A stretch of DNA of 64,000 nucleotides from a bacterium (lineage in GTDB: Bacteria > Verrucomicrobiota > Verrucomicrobiia > Limisphaerales > UBA11358), in contig JAKAFL010000008.1 of the NCBI GenBank assembly GCA_021817945.1, positions 32,955 to 96,954 of the forward strand, in the 5' to 3' direction. The notes beneath the pieces were generated by a model, which was given only the letters and a program-made list of their open reading frames with translations, did not search any database and had not been told where the DNA came from. Below, piece by piece: positions 8,913 to 18,665 of the stretch (within the stretch, counting starts at the first letter, position 1; each line of letters starts with the position of its first letter). Both the position numbers and the translations under genes were made by a program.

Positions 8913-9995
8913 TCAATGGCTAGCAGCATCGGCTGTCACTCCATTGGTCTGGGTGACCAGCAACTGGCGGCGACTTTTAAGCCATTCATCCACGCTGTAG
9001 GATGGCATCAGGTAAACCCAATGCTGGTAAAGTTTCAAACCATCCAGCTTTTCAGCGGCGTTGGTTCCGGTGGCGGAGATTTCAAAAGAGACGGGCACAT
9101 TGTCATCCTTGACCGCGCCGGCATGAATCACGTAAAGCAAACCATCAAAGGTTTTCACCGTCAGGACCGCGTTGGTGAGCGAGTCGGAACCCTGCGCATT
9201 CAATGGCGCCACATCATTAAAGGACGAGGAACTGAATGGCGCCGTCACGCTGCTGACCTGGGCGGGGTCCAGTTTTTCACCTGGTTGAGCGCTGGCGAGC
9301 ACCCAGTCATTGGTGTCTGAGACGCGGTCCAGTTTCCAATCATTGGTGGCATCCGGGAGCTGGATGGAGACTGAAGCAGGCCGGGTGATGGAGAGAAAAT
9401 CCTTGTCCAGCCACTGGTCCGGAGCGGTTTGGAGAGAATCCAAGGGATCTGAAACCAAAGCCACGGAAGAGCCCTGACCTGGCAGGACATATCGGCCATC
9501 GGGCCAGGAACCATCTCCAAACCCCTGGGATGCACCAGCGGGGGATTGGTGCTGGTGGGTTTTGCCAAGGAGCAGAACGGCCAGGTTTTTGCCGGAAGAA
9601 TCCTGGAGGGACAACAAGGTTCCCCCATCTGAGTTGGTCCCAGGGGGGAGGAGGTCAAATCGGCCCAACTGGGACGGCCCCACCACCTGACTTTGCACGA
9701 TCTTGAGATTGGACAGCTTCATCAGGACATCGCTGAGTTGCTGGAAATTGGCCGGGTACCCGGACCTTTGCCGCACCTGCCACACGTTGTCCTGCCTGAC
9801 CAACTCGAGGACATTCGTACCGGATTGAAGGGTCATGCGCGCCACATCATTGATGGCAAGGCCGGGAAGCACTTTTGATCCCATGGCCGAGCCGTTGGTT
9901 TGCCAGGACTCATGATTGCTCTGCCAAACCCAAAACCCGGCGGATCCTGCGAGACAAGCGAGCGTGACCAATAAAAGGAATTGTTTCCGGTTCAT
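8913..9995 (-). CDS. DUF4340 domain-containing membrane-anchored protein
   Basis: 360-aa protein with one N-terminal membrane segment (LLLVTLACLAGSAGFWVW) and a large extracytoplasmic part. The region NDVARMTLQSGTNVLELVRQDNVWQVRQRSGYPANFQQLSDVLMKLSNLKIVQ is the DUF4340 signature of short beta strands and the Y/F-P-A-d-xxxvxxLlxxL pattern. DUF4340 proteins regularly sit behind GldG-like and ABC-2 genes, as here. Its ATG overlaps the stop of the upstream GldG-like gene by 4 bp (ATGA at 9992-9995), so the two are translationally coupled. Molecular function is not known; a periplasmic accessory of the ABC complex is the likely role. Confidence 0.86.
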   Translation of the reverse strand: MNRKQFLLLVTLACLAGSAGFWVWQSNHESWQTNGSAMGSKVLPGLAINDVARMTLQSGTNVLELVRQDNVWQVRQRSGYPANFQQLSDVLMKLSNLKIVQSQVVGPSQLGRFDLLPPGTNSDGGTLLSLQDSSGKNLAVLLLGKTHQHQSPAGASQGFGDGSWPDGRYVLPGQGSSVALVSDPLDSLQTAPDQWLDKDFLSITRPASVSIQLPDATNDWKLDRVSDTNDWVLASAQPGEKLDPAQVSSVTAPFSSSSFNDVAPLNAQGSDSLTNAVLTVKTFDGLLYVIHAGAVKDDNVPVSFEISATGTNAAEKLDGLKLYQHWVYLMPSYSVDEWLKSRRQLLVTQTNGVTADAASH

Positions 9996-11878
9996 TGCGC
10001 TGAATTCTTATTGCGTTTGACAAGGGCCATCACCACGCCAGCCAGGCTGACCGCCAGGGGCATGGCCAGAATATTAATCCACTCCAGTTTGGTTTCCAAA
10101 GCCGTCACTTCCTTGTTCAGGTCTTTTTGGGCCTGCCTGAGTTCGCGGCTGGTTTCAGCCTCTTTTTTCTGGAAGTTATCCAGCTCGGCGCGTTGTTCTG
10201 GTGACAAAATGTAACGCTGGTCGGCTCCTTTTTTCTGCTGTTGCAACTCGCTGAGCCGGTCTTGGGCCTGTTGGAGGCTCTGTTGCAAATCCGCAATGCG
10301 CTGCTCACCCTCCGCCTCCGCAGCAGCCTCCAATTTCTTGATGCGGGTGAAAGGCCGGGCGGAAACCGCGCGGCTGCGAATGGAAATTAAATTTTCGTCT
10401 CCGGCCATTTGCTCGACCAGATTCTGGGCAAAATCCAGGTTGGCATTCATGGGGTTGACCATTTGACCAAACGGACTGTCCTCCTTCCGCAGGGAAAAGT
10501 CATCAGCCAGAAGGTCTGAATCGGCCACAAGCACCACCGTTGTGGGGGTGGAGGAAGTTTTGAGGAAAGATGATGCGGGGTTATTGGTCCCGGATGGATC
10601 CCCATTGGGGAATGCCGTTTGAAAGGTTCCCGTCAATCGGATTGCAAGCGGGTAGGAGACACCGGTGGACTTGAAATTATTCATGACTCCCTGCTCATCC
10701 TGGCTTGCCTGGGAGGCATCCACCAACTCCGCATCCGTGCTGCTATGTAGAAGCACGGTTTCCTTCAAGCCCGGCGCTGGGGCGCCAGTGAATGCGCCGG
10801 CCAACGGCAGCCATACCGGCCCAAGGTCGCTGGTGACCACATCATGCCGGTTCATGCCATCCTGAGTCAGGGCAAGCCAGGCTGGCGCATCCATGGGACT
10901 GCCATTTTGGCCGCCTAGCTGCATCTTGAAATCCAAATCTGCCACCACTTTCCCCGGGTCATAATCCACGCCCCAGGCTTTGAACAAAGGATCCAAACTG
11001 GAAGACTGGCCGCTGGTGTCGCCAGACATGGGATTTTGCTGGCGGCTGGAATAGGCGGAATAAGGGTCCACAAATGCGATCAACCTGCCTCCGCGTAAAA
11101 CAAACTGGTCCAGGGCAAATTCCGTGGCCGGAGTGATTCCCTTGGGATGAATCACCAGCAGAACCTTGACGTCATCATCAATTTTGGCTGCGTCCGGTGC
11201 GATTTGTCTGACGGTGTAGTCCTGTTGAAGTTGCTGGATGAGGGTCCATGCCGGTGTGCCCTGATCCATCTGGCCCTCTGCCTGCATCATGGGGTTGGAG
11301 GGTTGGCCAAATACCGGCAAAGCGCTCATCACGCCCACCACGGGCTTGGAAGGATTCTCGACCTGTGCAATGGCACGGGTGATGTCATATTCCAGCATAG
11401 GCTCACGATCTGGCGAGAGAAAGGGCAGGCTGGCCCGGGTGTCGAGCAATGACACGGAAATGCCCAGGTAAAACGGGTCCACCCCTGGCAAATTTTGGGG
11501 CTGCAATCCGTCCAGGCGGGCGGAATCTTCCGCGTCCGAATCGGGCTGCGGATCCAATTTCTCTATGACCAGGTTTTTCCCGGCCACTTCCTTGTACTCC
11601 GCAAGCAAGTCACTGACCTTTCGGGCGTAGTCGCGCAGGTAAACGGTGTCAGGCGTGGCGGTGTCGCTTTGGGAACAATAAAATCGAATTGTCACCGGGG
11701 TATCCAGGCGTGCGAGGATGGCCTTGGTGCCTGCGGACAGTGTGTAAACCTTGTCCTGGGTGAGGTCGAGCCGCAACGGCCTGAATCCCAGCAGGGCATT
11801 CAGGCCAATCAAGAGCGCCAGCATGGCCAGAACGCCTGCTGCGGAATAAACCAGGGTTTCAAAGGACTTTTTGTGCAT
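9992..11878 (-). CDS. GldG-like ABC transporter auxiliary membrane protein
   Basis: 628-aa protein with an N-terminal TM helix (about 12-32), a long extracytoplasmic domain and a C-terminal TM helix (about 600-620). The start RPLRLDLTQDKVYTLSAGTKAIL is the hallmark of the GldG/ABC_transp_aux family. A coiled-coil-like Glu/Gln-rich stretch lies at about 520-590, just before the last TM. In Bacteroidetes GldG belongs to the GldA-GldF-GldG ABC complex needed for gliding. In other phyla the family is widespread without gliding and its substrate is unknown, so I make no gliding claim here. It sits between the permease gene (12 bp upstream) and the DUF4340 gene (4-bp overlap). Confidence 0.87.
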   Translation of the reverse strand: MHKKSFETLVYSAAGVLAMLALLIGLNALLGFRPLRLDLTQDKVYTLSAGTKAILARLDTPVTIRFYCSQSDTATPDTVYLRDYARKVSDLLAEYKEVAGKNLVIEKLDPQPDSDAEDSARLDGLQPQNLPGVDPFYLGISVSLLDTRASLPFLSPDREPMLEYDITRAIAQVENPSKPVVGVMSALPVFGQPSNPMMQAEGQMDQGTPAWTLIQQLQQDYTVRQIAPDAAKIDDDVKVLLVIHPKGITPATEFALDQFVLRGGRLIAFVDPYSAYSSRQQNPMSGDTSGQSSSLDPLFKAWGVDYDPGKVVADLDFKMQLGGQNGSPMDAPAWLALTQDGMNRHDVVTSDLGPVWLPLAGAFTGAPAPGLKETVLLHSSTDAELVDASQASQDEQGVMNNFKSTGVSYPLAIRLTGTFQTAFPNGDPSGTNNPASSFLKTSSTPTTVVLVADSDLLADDFSLRKEDSPFGQMVNPMNANLDFAQNLVEQMAGDENLISIRSRAVSARPFTRIKKLEAAAEAEGEQRIADLQQSLQQAQDRLSELQQQKKGADQRYILSPEQRAELDNFQKKEAETSRELRQAQKDLNKEVTALETKLEWINILAMPLAVSLAGVVMALVKRNKNSAQ

Positions 11879-11890
11879 CGTTTCTTGAAG

Positions 11891-12643
11891 TCAGTTGGTG
11901 CGGCGCGTCCGCAAAATGACGCTGGTGGTGAAAAGGGAGAAAAGGATCACGGACAGGAAAAACACCACGTCGCGGGAATCCAAAACACCCCGCTGGAACC
12001 CGCTGAAATGGGTGATGACACTGAATGAGGTGACAGCATCCACCAACCATTGCCAATGTCCCGGCAACGCCTGCAAAAGGTTGATCACGGGAGGAAAGCC
12101 CGCCAGGATCAAAAAGAGGCAGGCCACCACGGACAGAATGAAACTCACCACCTGATTACGGGTCATGGCTGAGGTGATGCAACTGATGGCCAGATAGGCG
12201 CCCGACATGAGCCAACTACCCACATAAGCGGTCAGAATCACCCCGTTATCCGGGCTGCCAAGGTAATTTACAGTCAGGACAACCGGGAAAGTCAAGGCAA
12301 GGGCAAGGCCCAAAAAAAGCCACGAGGCGGCAAATTTTCCCACAATCGCCTCCCACGGAGTGATGGGCATGGTCAGCAACAATTCCAACGTGCCCACACG
12401 CCTTTCATCCGCCCACAGGCGCATGCCCACGGCTGGGACCAAAAACAAGTAGAACCAGGGGTGCCAATTGAAAAAAGCGTTGCCCAAGGCGGCCTCCCCG
12501 CGCTCAAAAAACCCGCCGACCATGAAGGTGAAAAAACCATTTAAAAGGAGAAAGATGACAATAAAAACGTAGGCGACCGGCGATGAAAAATAGGCGCTGA
12601 TCTCTCTCTTGAGGATGGTTCGGATGTTGCCAATGCTGCTCAT
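11891..12643 (-). CDS. ABC-2 type transporter permease (GldF-like)
   Basis: 250-aa integral membrane protein with about six hydrophobic segments. The N-terminus IRTILKREISAYFSSPVAYVFIVIFLLLNG and the internal MRLWADERRVGTLELLLTMPITPWEAIVGKF are typical of GldF/ABC-2 permeases that pair with GldG-like proteins. Its ATG overlaps the stop of the ATP-binding subunit gene by 4 bp (ATGA at 12640-12643), which indicates coupled translation of the two core subunits. The GldG-like gene starts 12 bp downstream. The transported substrate is unknown. Confidence 0.91.
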   Translation of the reverse strand: MSSIGNIRTILKREISAYFSSPVAYVFIVIFLLLNGFFTFMVGGFFERGEAALGNAFFNWHPWFYLFLVPAVGMRLWADERRVGTLELLLTMPITPWEAIVGKFAASWLFLGLALALTFPVVLTVNYLGSPDNGVILTAYVGSWLMSGAYLAISCITSAMTRNQVVSFILSVVACLFLILAGFPPVINLLQALPGHWQWLVDAVTSFSVITHFSGFQRGVLDSRDVVFFLSVILFSLFTTSVILRTRRTN

Positions 12644-13596
12644 GATTTTGCCTCCCGTGCTGCGGTTTCCGGCAGGGTGATGCGGCGGAACACGTCGTCC
12701 AACCTGCCCTCCTCCGTGCGCAGTGCCTCCACCTGCCAGCCTTGCGTGGCGGTTAGAATATCGCGAGTGACATCAATCACCCGGTCCGGGTGGGGAAAGG
12801 CGGTGACCGCCACCCAATCCGCTGTGGATTCCACTGCCAGTCGGCGGACGGATGGGATTCGTCCGAGCTGCTCCCGGATCGCATTCACTCCCATGCCTTT
12901 TATGTTGAGGCTGACCGCACCGGACCATTCTGACTTGCGGCGCAGTTCCCGCGGTGTGCCATTGGCCACCACGCGACCACGGTCAATGATCATGGCCCGG
13001 GTGCAAACTGCATCCACTTCCTCAAGGATGTGGGTGGAAAAAATAATCGCCTTTTCACGCCCCATCTGGCGAATCAACTGGCGTATCTCATGTTTTTGGT
13101 TTGGGTCCAACCCATCCGTGGGCTCATCCAGAACCAACACATCCGGGTCGTGGATGATGGATTGGGCAAAGCAGGTGCGATGACGGTAGCCCTTGGAGAG
13201 GGTATCCACATTTTGGTGCAGAACGGCCTGTAGAAAACACTTTTCCACCACAGCCTGCACCGCAGCATTGCGGGCTGCGCCGCGCAAGCCACGGATTTCG
13301 GCGGCAAACTGGAGGAAGCCCTTCACGGTCATGTCCGTGTAAGCCGGGGCATTTTCAGGCAAATACCCGATGCGACGCTTGGCGGCCACCGGTTCCAGGG
13401 AGAGATCGTGGCCTCCCACATGGACAGAACCGCTGGTGGGGGTGATGAAACCCGTGATCATCCGCATGGTGGTGGATTTGCCGGCGCCATTGGGTCCCAA
13501 AAAACCCAGCACCTCTCCACGTGCCACCTCAAAGGTCACGCCATCCACGGCACGTTTTGCCCCAAAAAATTTGCTTAATTGATCAACTTTTATCAT
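12640..13596 (-). CDS. ABC transporter ATP-binding protein (GldA-like)
   Basis: Cytoplasmic ATPase of the ABC-2/GldG/DUF4340 complex, 318 aa from ATG 13596. Walker A is GPNGAGKST, the signature region is diverged (DTLSKGYRHR in place of LSGGQ), Walker B is VLVLDEPTDGLDP and the H-loop is IFSTHILEEV. A C-terminal extension of about 90 residues (from about 225) follows the nucleotide-binding domain, as is common in this group. The start MIKVDQLSKFFGAKRAV is favoured over an ATG ten codons earlier because ABC-2 ATPases begin this way. It is the first gene of the operon 13596-8913 and is divergent from scpA. Confidence 0.93.
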   Translation of the reverse strand: MIKVDQLSKFFGAKRAVDGVTFEVARGEVLGFLGPNGAGKSTTMRMITGFITPTSGSVHVGGHDLSLEPVAAKRRIGYLPENAPAYTDMTVKGFLQFAAEIRGLRGAARNAAVQAVVEKCFLQAVLHQNVDTLSKGYRHRTCFAQSIIHDPDVLVLDEPTDGLDPNQKHEIRQLIRQMGREKAIIFSTHILEEVDAVCTRAMIIDRGRVVANGTPRELRRKSEWSGAVSLNIKGMGVNAIREQLGRIPSVRRLAVESTADWVAVTAFPHPDRVIDVTRDILTATQGWQVEALRTEEGRLDDVFRRITLPETAAREAKS

Positions 13597-13866
13597 GGAC
13601 GCTTTGCTGTCATGAATGCAAGACACAGGTTAAACCACACTGACACGGCGGCAAAAATGCCGACGGGCCTGGATGGCGTATCTGCTCGGTTTTATAGATG
13701 GACATGTTAAAAAAACGTTCAAAATAAATCAAGCGTTGGAAGGGCTGCTGATGCTTGCAACCTCAACGGAATGCCATGGAAACTGCCCGGGGGACTTTCC
13801 CCAGTTTAACCGGACTTGGTTCCGACATTGCCAATGTGGCCGTGGGGGACTACCATCCGCGCGTTG

Positions 13867-14715
13867 ATGGCGGAATACAAAGTCCAATTTGAAGTCTTCG
13901 AAGGCCCCTTGGATCTGCTTCTTTACCTGATCAAAAAGGAGGAAGTGGATATTTATGAGGTTAACCTCACCAAGCTGGCCACCCAGTTCATTGAACATGT
14001 GGAATTGATGCGTGCCTTTGACCTGGATGTGGCCGGCGAATTCCTGGTGATGGCGTCCACTCTGATGTTCATCAAGAGTCGTGAACTGCTTCCTGTGGAG
14101 CAGCAGGTGGTGGTGGAAGGCGAGGAGGAGGGTGAGGATCCGCGCTGGGAGTTGGTGCGCCAACTGGTGGAGTACAAAAAGTTCAAGGATGCGGCCCGTC
14201 AACTGCAGGTTTTGGAATGCCGCCAGGAATCCATTTACCCCAGGCGCCCGGTGAAAATGGAGTTTGATAGTCCGGCCGCGCCCGCCAAAACCGAGGCTGG
14301 GATCTTTGATTTGCTCAATGCGGTCAATGCCGTACTGAAACGCTTTGAGGCCAAGGAAGCCGGCACCCGCGAAATTTTCGAGGACAAGTGGACGGTCAGC
14401 GAAAAAATGGAACGGGTCCTAAGCACTCTGCTGGAGCGTGGAAGAATGCAGTTCTCGGAGCTATTCGCCACCGCAGCCAGTCGTCCGGAAGTGGTTTGCA
14501 CTTTTTTGGCGCTTTTGGAATTGATCCGGCTCAAACAATTGCAATGCCTGCAAACGGAGCCCTTTGCTGAAATTGAAATATGCATCCGGGAAAAAACCGT
14601 TCCTGATGAGAACCCGGCCAGCCCGGGCCCAGACCAGCCCCAAATCCACGGGCAACCCGGGCAGCCTGTGGATTCCATACCGCTGAAATCGGGGCTGGAG
14701 TCTGGCGAACAATAA
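13867..14715 (+). CDS. scpA: Segregation and condensation protein A
   Basis: Kleisin subunit of the bacterial SMC-ScpAB condensin, which compacts and separates replicated chromosomes. The N-terminal SMC-binding part reads YKVQFEVFEGPLDLLLYLIKKEEVDIYEV. DVAGEFLVMASTLMFIKSRELLP is the second conserved block. The C-terminal winged helix (about 175-240) contains FLALLELIRLKQL. I start at 13867 (MAEYKVQFEV); the longer frame from 13816 has no family support. The final ~35 residues are Pro/Gly-rich and probably disordered. scpB begins 26 bp downstream, the usual arrangement, so both are likely cotranscribed. Confidence 0.94.
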   Translation: MAEYKVQFEVFEGPLDLLLYLIKKEEVDIYEVNLTKLATQFIEHVELMRAFDLDVAGEFLVMASTLMFIKSRELLPVEQQVVVEGEEEGEDPRWELVRQLVEYKKFKDAARQLQVLECRQESIYPRRPVKMEFDSPAAPAKTEAGIFDLLNAVNAVLKRFEAKEAGTREIFEDKWTVSEKMERVLSTLLERGRMQFSELFATAASRPEVVCTFLALLELIRLKQLQCLQTEPFAEIEICIREKTVPDENPASPGPDQPQIHGQPGQPVDSIPLKSGLESGEQ

Positions 14716-14741
14716 CACTGCATTCACAACCCCCTTTTTGC

Positions 14742-15461
14742 ATGGAACTCAAATTCATACTGGAAGCGCTGCTTTTTTCGGCTCAAAAACCAATGACCTT
14801 GAAAGAACTGCGCGAGGTTTTTTCCGCAACCGCCGGGGCGGAGGACAGCACGGAAACGGCGCGCGCCTTCAAAAAGGTTAAGGACGAGGAATTGCTGGCC
14901 TGCCTTGAGCAACTTTCTGCCGAGCATGAGTCTGCCGGACGCAGTTACCGGCTGGCGAACGTGGCCGGGGCGTGGCAATTCGTCACCCAGCCGGATTACG
15001 CCCCCTGGCTGCGTTCCTTGCTGGGAGTGAAGGCGCGTCCCCCGCGCCTTTCCCAGGCGGCTTTGGAAACGCTGGCCATCATCGCTTATCGTCAGCCTGT
15101 GACCAGGGCGGAAGTGGAGCAGGTGCGCGGGGTGAACGTGGATGGCACCATGCAGACCCTGTTGGAGCGCGGCCTGGTGGAACAAAGCGGCCGGGCCGAA
15201 GTGGTGGGCCGCCCCGCCCTGTACAGCACCACGGCGGCTTTTCTCGAATACTTTGGACTCAAGGAACTGGGCGATTTGCCTGCGGCAGATGAATTGCGCC
15301 GGTTGCCGGTGGAAAGACCGCCCGCTCCGGTCACCGCCGATCCAGGCCTTGCCACCTTGCCGCCTGAGACCCTCCAAAGCTCCGGACCAGCGAGCGCTGA
15401 TTCTGACCCCGCAACGGACGCAACTCCGTCAGCGGAAGGAACTCCTCCTGCCCAAGCCTGA
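14742..15461 (+). CDS. scpB: Segregation and condensation protein B
   Basis: Dimeric winged-helix partner of ScpA in the SMC condensin. Family marks are LKFILEALLFSAQKPMTLKEL at the N-terminus, RPPRLSQAALETLAIIAYRQPVTRAEVEQVRGV in the middle (the best ScpB signature) and GRPALYSTTAAFLEYFGLKELGDLP at the end of the folded part. The last ~55 residues are Pro/Ala/Thr-rich and presumably disordered, so the protein is somewhat longer than average. It follows scpA by 26 bp. Two repeat structures (15507-15582 and 15612-15656) separate it from the convergent ahcY gene. Confidence 0.94.
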   Translation: MELKFILEALLFSAQKPMTLKELREVFSATAGAEDSTETARAFKKVKDEELLACLEQLSAEHESAGRSYRLANVAGAWQFVTQPDYAPWLRSLLGVKARPPRLSQAALETLAIIAYRQPVTRAEVEQVRGVNVDGTMQTLLERGLVEQSGRAEVVGRPALYSTTAAFLEYFGLKELGDLPAADELRRLPVERPPAPVTADPGLATLPPETLQSSGPASADSDPATDATPSAEGTPPAQA

Positions 15462-15506
15462 CCATCCCCAGTTGCCCCCGGTGGTTGGACATTCCATAAT
15501 TTAACC

Positions 15507-15582
15507 AAGAAAGCGAAATTGAAAGGGTCAAGATGCGGCAAAATGCTGGAGCGGATTGGCCCTTTGAATTTCGTTTTTCGGG
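15507..15582. repeat. Short inverted-repeat element, deleted relative of the element at 50481-50652
   Basis: Left end AAGAAAGCGAAATT and right end AATTTCGTTTTTCGGG form an imperfect inverted repeat that may extend a few bases into the flanks. The interior GAAAGGGTCAAGATGCGGCA continuing to GCTGGAGCG is nearly identical to the start of the 172-bp element at 50481. The right end equals that element's right end. The middle ~100 bp of the longer copy is missing here. This is a dispersed, non-coding, MITE-like sequence. Confidence 0.6.
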
Positions 15583-15611
15583 TTTAATTGCCGGATGGGA
15601 GGAAAAGCGAG

Positions 15612-15656
15612 AGGGACGAGCAGGACGGCCAATTTGGCCGTCTCCCACTCGTCCCT
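15612..15656. repeat. Palindromic repeat between convergent scpB and ahcY, possible bidirectional terminator
   Basis: Nested inverted repeat. AGGGACGAG (15612-15620) pairs with CTCGTCCCT (15648-15656), and GACGGCC (15624-15630) pairs with GGCCGTC (15636-15642). There is no clear T-run on either side, so intrinsic termination is uncertain. A REP-type palindrome is an equally good reading. Confidence 0.55.
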
Positions 15657-15697
15657 ACAATCAATCGAACGTGTGAAGTGCTGCCTGGGAGAGGCAG

Positions 15698-17197
15698 TCA
15701 GTAACGGTAATGTTCGGGTTTGTACGGACCCTCCACAGGCACGCCCAAATAGTCGGCCTGGCTGGATGTGAGCTTGGTCAGTTTGACACCAATTTTTTCG
15801 AGGTGCAGCCGCGCCACTTCCTCATCCAATTTCTTGGGCAGACGATAAACCCCCACCTTGAGTGAACTGCGGTTTTTCCAAAGGTCCATCTGTGCGAGCA
15901 CCTGGTTGGTAAAACTGTTGCTCATCACGAAACTCGGATGGCCCGTGGCGCATCCCAAGTTCACCAAACGGCCTTCGGCCAGCATGTAAAGGCTGTTGCC
16001 GCCGGGGAAGGTGTATTTATCCACCTGCGGCTTGATGTTGATTTTTTTTACGCCCCTGGCCTGGTTCAAACGGTCCACTTGAATCTCGTTATCAAAATGG
16101 CCAATATTACAGACAATGGCCTGATCCTTCATTTTAGCCATGTGTTCCAGAGTGATAATATCCCGGTTGCCTGTGGTGGTGACGTAGAGGTCGGCGCGAC
16201 CCAGGGTATCCTCGACGGTAGTGACCTCGAAGCCTTCCATTGCGGCCTGCAAGGCATTAATGGGATCAATTTCGGTGACAATAACCCGGGCACCGAACCC
16301 GCGAAGGGAATGCGCGGATCCCTTGCCCACGTCCCCGTAACCACAAACCACGGCCACTTTGCCGGCCACCATCACGTCTGTGGCCCGTTTGATACCGTCG
16401 GCCAGTGATTCACGGCAGCCATAGAGGTTGTCAAACTTGGATTTGGTCACAGAATCATTCACATTGATGGCAGGCACCAGCAGCTTGCCTTTTTCAAGCA
16501 TTTGATACAAGCGATGCACCCCGGTGGTGGTTTCCTCTGAAACCCCCTTCCAGTCCTTCACCACCTCATGCCAAAAGCCGGGACGTTCCCGCGCCACTCG
16601 CTTGAGAAGGTTTTTGATGACGCTCACTTCATGGCTGTCGCTGGGCGTGTTGACCCAGTCGCTGCCCTCTTCCAATTCATAACCTTTATGGATCAAAAGA
16701 GTGGCGTCACCACCGTCGTCCACGATCAATTGCGGGCCTTTGTTCCCGGGATGGGTCAAGGCAGAGAGTGTCAGGTCCCAATATTCTTCAAGTGTTTCGC
16801 CCTTGAAAGCAAAGACAGGAATGCCAGCCTGCGCAATGGCTGCCGCAGCGTGATCCTGTGTGGAAAAAATGTTGCAACTGGCCCAACGGACGGAGGCGCC
16901 CAATTCCACCAGTGTTTCAATGAGAATGGCCGTCTCAATGGTCATGTGCAAGGAACCGGTGATCCGGACTCCTTTCAAGGGCTTTTGCCTGCCATACTTG
17001 GCACGTATGGCCATCAGCCCTGGCATTTCGTGCTCTGAAACCTGAATGGTCTTGCGGCCCCACTCAGCCAGGGAGATGTCCTTGACCAGGAAATCGCCGC
17101 CCACAGATTTATTTCCATTCGTGGAATTCTTGACAGGGCTGGGGGTGATTGCAGCGCCCGCCTTTTTTCGGCTGGGAGATAGTTTGATGGATGCCAT
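15698..17197 (-). CDS. ahcY: Adenosylhomocysteinase (S-adenosylhomocysteine hydrolase)
   Basis: NAD-dependent cytoplasmic enzyme that splits S-adenosylhomocysteine into adenosine and homocysteine, relieving product inhibition of methyltransferases. Conserved parts include [64 protein letters not shown], the NAD loop [13 protein letters not shown] and the C-terminal KPEHYRY (the NAD-contacting Lys-Tyr end). From ATG 17197 it is 499 aa. The first ~35 residues are a Lys/Ser/Pro-rich extension not found in most AhcY proteins, so a later start is possible. It lies 28 bp downstream of metK, giving a two-gene S-adenosylmethionine cycle operon. Confidence 0.96.
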   Translation of the reverse strand: MASIKLSPSRKKAGAAITPSPVKNSTNGNKSVGGDFLVKDISLAEWGRKTIQVSEHEMPGLMAIRAKYGRQKPLKGVRITGSLHMTIETAILIETLVELGASVRWASCNIFSTQDHAAAAIAQAGIPVFAFKGETLEEYWDLTLSALTHPGNKGPQLIVDDGGDATLLIHKGYELEEGSDWVNTPSDSHEVSVIKNLLKRVARERPGFWHEVVKDWKGVSEETTTGVHRLYQMLEKGKLLVPAINVNDSVTKSKFDNLYGCRESLADGIKRATDVMVAGKVAVVCGYGDVGKGSAHSLRGFGARVIVTEIDPINALQAAMEGFEVTTVEDTLGRADLYVTTTGNRDIITLEHMAKMKDQAIVCNIGHFDNEIQVDRLNQARGVKKINIKPQVDKYTFPGGNSLYMLAEGRLVNLGCATGHPSFVMSNSFTNQVLAQMDLWKNRSSLKVGVYRLPKKLDEEVARLHLEKIGVKLTKLTSSQADYLGVPVEGPYKPEHYRY

Positions 17198-17225
17198 GAT
17201 GTGTAACGGTTGAATGTGGAATTGC

Positions 17226-18410
17226 TTAATTAAGTTTGAGGGCCTTCTGCAGGGCTTTGACCTTGTCGGTCTTTTCCCAGGTGATCTCAGGATCGTTTTT
17301 GCCAAAATGACCGTAGTTGGTGGTCTTGCGATAAATGGGACGAAGCAAATTCAGTTGCTTGATGATGTTGGCTGGCTTGAAGCTGAAGACTTCCCGGACG
17401 GCGTTTTCGATCTGCAAATCCGTGATGCCTTCCACCGCTGTGCCAAAGGTGTTCACACACACGCTGACCGGCTCGGGATAGCCAATGGCGTAGGCGAACT
17501 GGATTTCCGCGCTGGAAGCGGCGCCCGAAGCCACGATGTTTTTGGCCACCCAGCGGCCCATGTAGGCTGCGCTGCGATCCACTTTGCTGGGGTCTTTCCC
17601 TGAGAAAGCGCCTCCGCCATGCCGTCCCATGCCGCCATAGCTGTCCACAATGATTTTACGCCCCGTCAATCCGGTGTCTCCCTGGGGTCCCCCGACGACG
17701 AAACGACCTGTGGGGTTAATTAAAAATTGCGTCTTTTTAGTGAGCATCTCCCTGGGCAGCATTTTTTTGATGATTTGCTCAATGCAAAACTCCTTGATGG
17801 TCCTGTGGCTCACGCTCTCGGCATGCTGGGTGGAAATAACCACATTGGTGATCTCCACCGGCTGGTCCTCGACGTATTTCACGGAGACCTGGGACTTGGC
17901 GTCGGGCCGGAGCCAAGCCACCTTTCCACTCTTGCGCACGCGGGTCAATTCCCGGCCCAATTGATGGGCAAACATGATCGGCGCCGGCATCAGCTCGGGA
18001 GTCTCATTGCAGGCATAGCCAAACATCAGACCCTGGTCGCCGGCCCCTTGTTCCGCTGTTTCCTTGCCGTCCGCCGCCCGGGCATCCACGCCCTGCTTGA
18101 TGTCCTCGGACTGCCGGGTGACGGCGTTCATAATCAACACCTTGTCCGCATGAAACACGTCATCATCATTCACGTAGCCGATCTCACGGATGGCATCGCG
18201 CGCGATCGCATTAAAATCCAGCTTGGCCCGGGTGGTGATCTCACCGCCCACGACTACTAGGTTGGATTTGGCATAGGTCTCACATGCCACACGGCTGTTT
18301 TTATCCTGCGCCAGACACGCATCCAATACATAATCAGATATTGTGTCACAAACCTTGTCAGGATGCCCCTCGCCAACAGACTCAGATGAAAAGATAAAAT
18401 TTTTGCTCAT
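17226..18410 (-). CDS. metK: S-adenosylmethionine synthase
   Basis: Makes S-adenosylmethionine from methionine and ATP in the cytoplasm. Signatures are [16 protein letters not shown] at the N-terminus, [21 protein letters not shown] near residue 115 and [22 protein letters not shown] near 260. At 394 aa the protein is full length. It is the first gene of the metK-ahcY operon. A perfect 18-bp palindrome lies 32 bp upstream of its start, and a divergent ArsR-methyltransferase gene begins beyond it, so control by that regulator is likely. Confidence 0.97.
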   Translation of the reverse strand: MSKNFIFSSESVGEGHPDKVCDTISDYVLDACLAQDKNSRVACETYAKSNLVVVGGEITTRAKLDFNAIARDAIREIGYVNDDDVFHADKVLIMNAVTRQSEDIKQGVDARAADGKETAEQGAGDQGLMFGYACNETPELMPAPIMFAHQLGRELTRVRKSGKVAWLRPDAKSQVSVKYVEDQPVEITNVVISTQHAESVSHRTIKEFCIEQIIKKMLPREMLTKKTQFLINPTGRFVVGGPQGDTGLTGRKIIVDSYGGMGRHGGGAFSGKDPSKVDRSAAYMGRWVAKNIVASGAASSAEIQFAYAIGYPEPVSVCVNTFGTAVEGITDLQIENAVREVFSFKPANIIKQLNLLRPIYRKTTNYGHFGKNDPEITWEKTDKVKALQKALKLN

Positions 18411-18442
18411 GGATGAATTTCGGTTAAAACCACATATTGACG

Positions 18443-18460
18443 TATCATGATATCATGATA
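18443..18460. promoter_or_regulatory. Palindromic operator candidate between metK and the SahR-like regulator gene
   Basis: TATCATGATATCATGATA is a perfect 18-bp palindrome made of two overlapping copies of TATCATGATA. ATATCATGATAT (18450-18461) is itself a perfect 12-bp palindrome. It lies 33-50 bp upstream of metK and about 205 bp upstream of the divergent regulator gene. AT-rich interrupted palindromes are the usual binding sites of ArsR-family dimers, and the position fits repression of metK-ahcY. Confidence 0.58.
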
Positions 18461-18665
18461 TATAGTTTTTCGAGCAGGTCAAATAAAAATTTCTCATTGC
18501 AGCAGGCCCGCTGTCCGTTTGTGATTGTCAGGTTGTTTTCACTTTTAGCAGCAGAAAGACCAGTGGCTGCGGAGGGTGGAATCCTCCGGTCGGTCTCAGA
18601 TAAGCAATCCGACCGGGTCAGTTTGAGTTTGGTGAGGGATTCATTATGTCATTTCATTTGTCACC

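Noticed and set aside
9992-13596. Gliding-motility (GldAFG) locus
   Set aside because: The proteins resemble GldA/F/G, but homologues are common in non-gliding bacteria and no other gld or spr genes are present.
18411-18665. SAM or SAH riboswitch upstream of metK-ahcY
   Set aside because: I found no recognisable riboswitch core in the leader; the palindrome and the ArsR-type gene explain regulation better.
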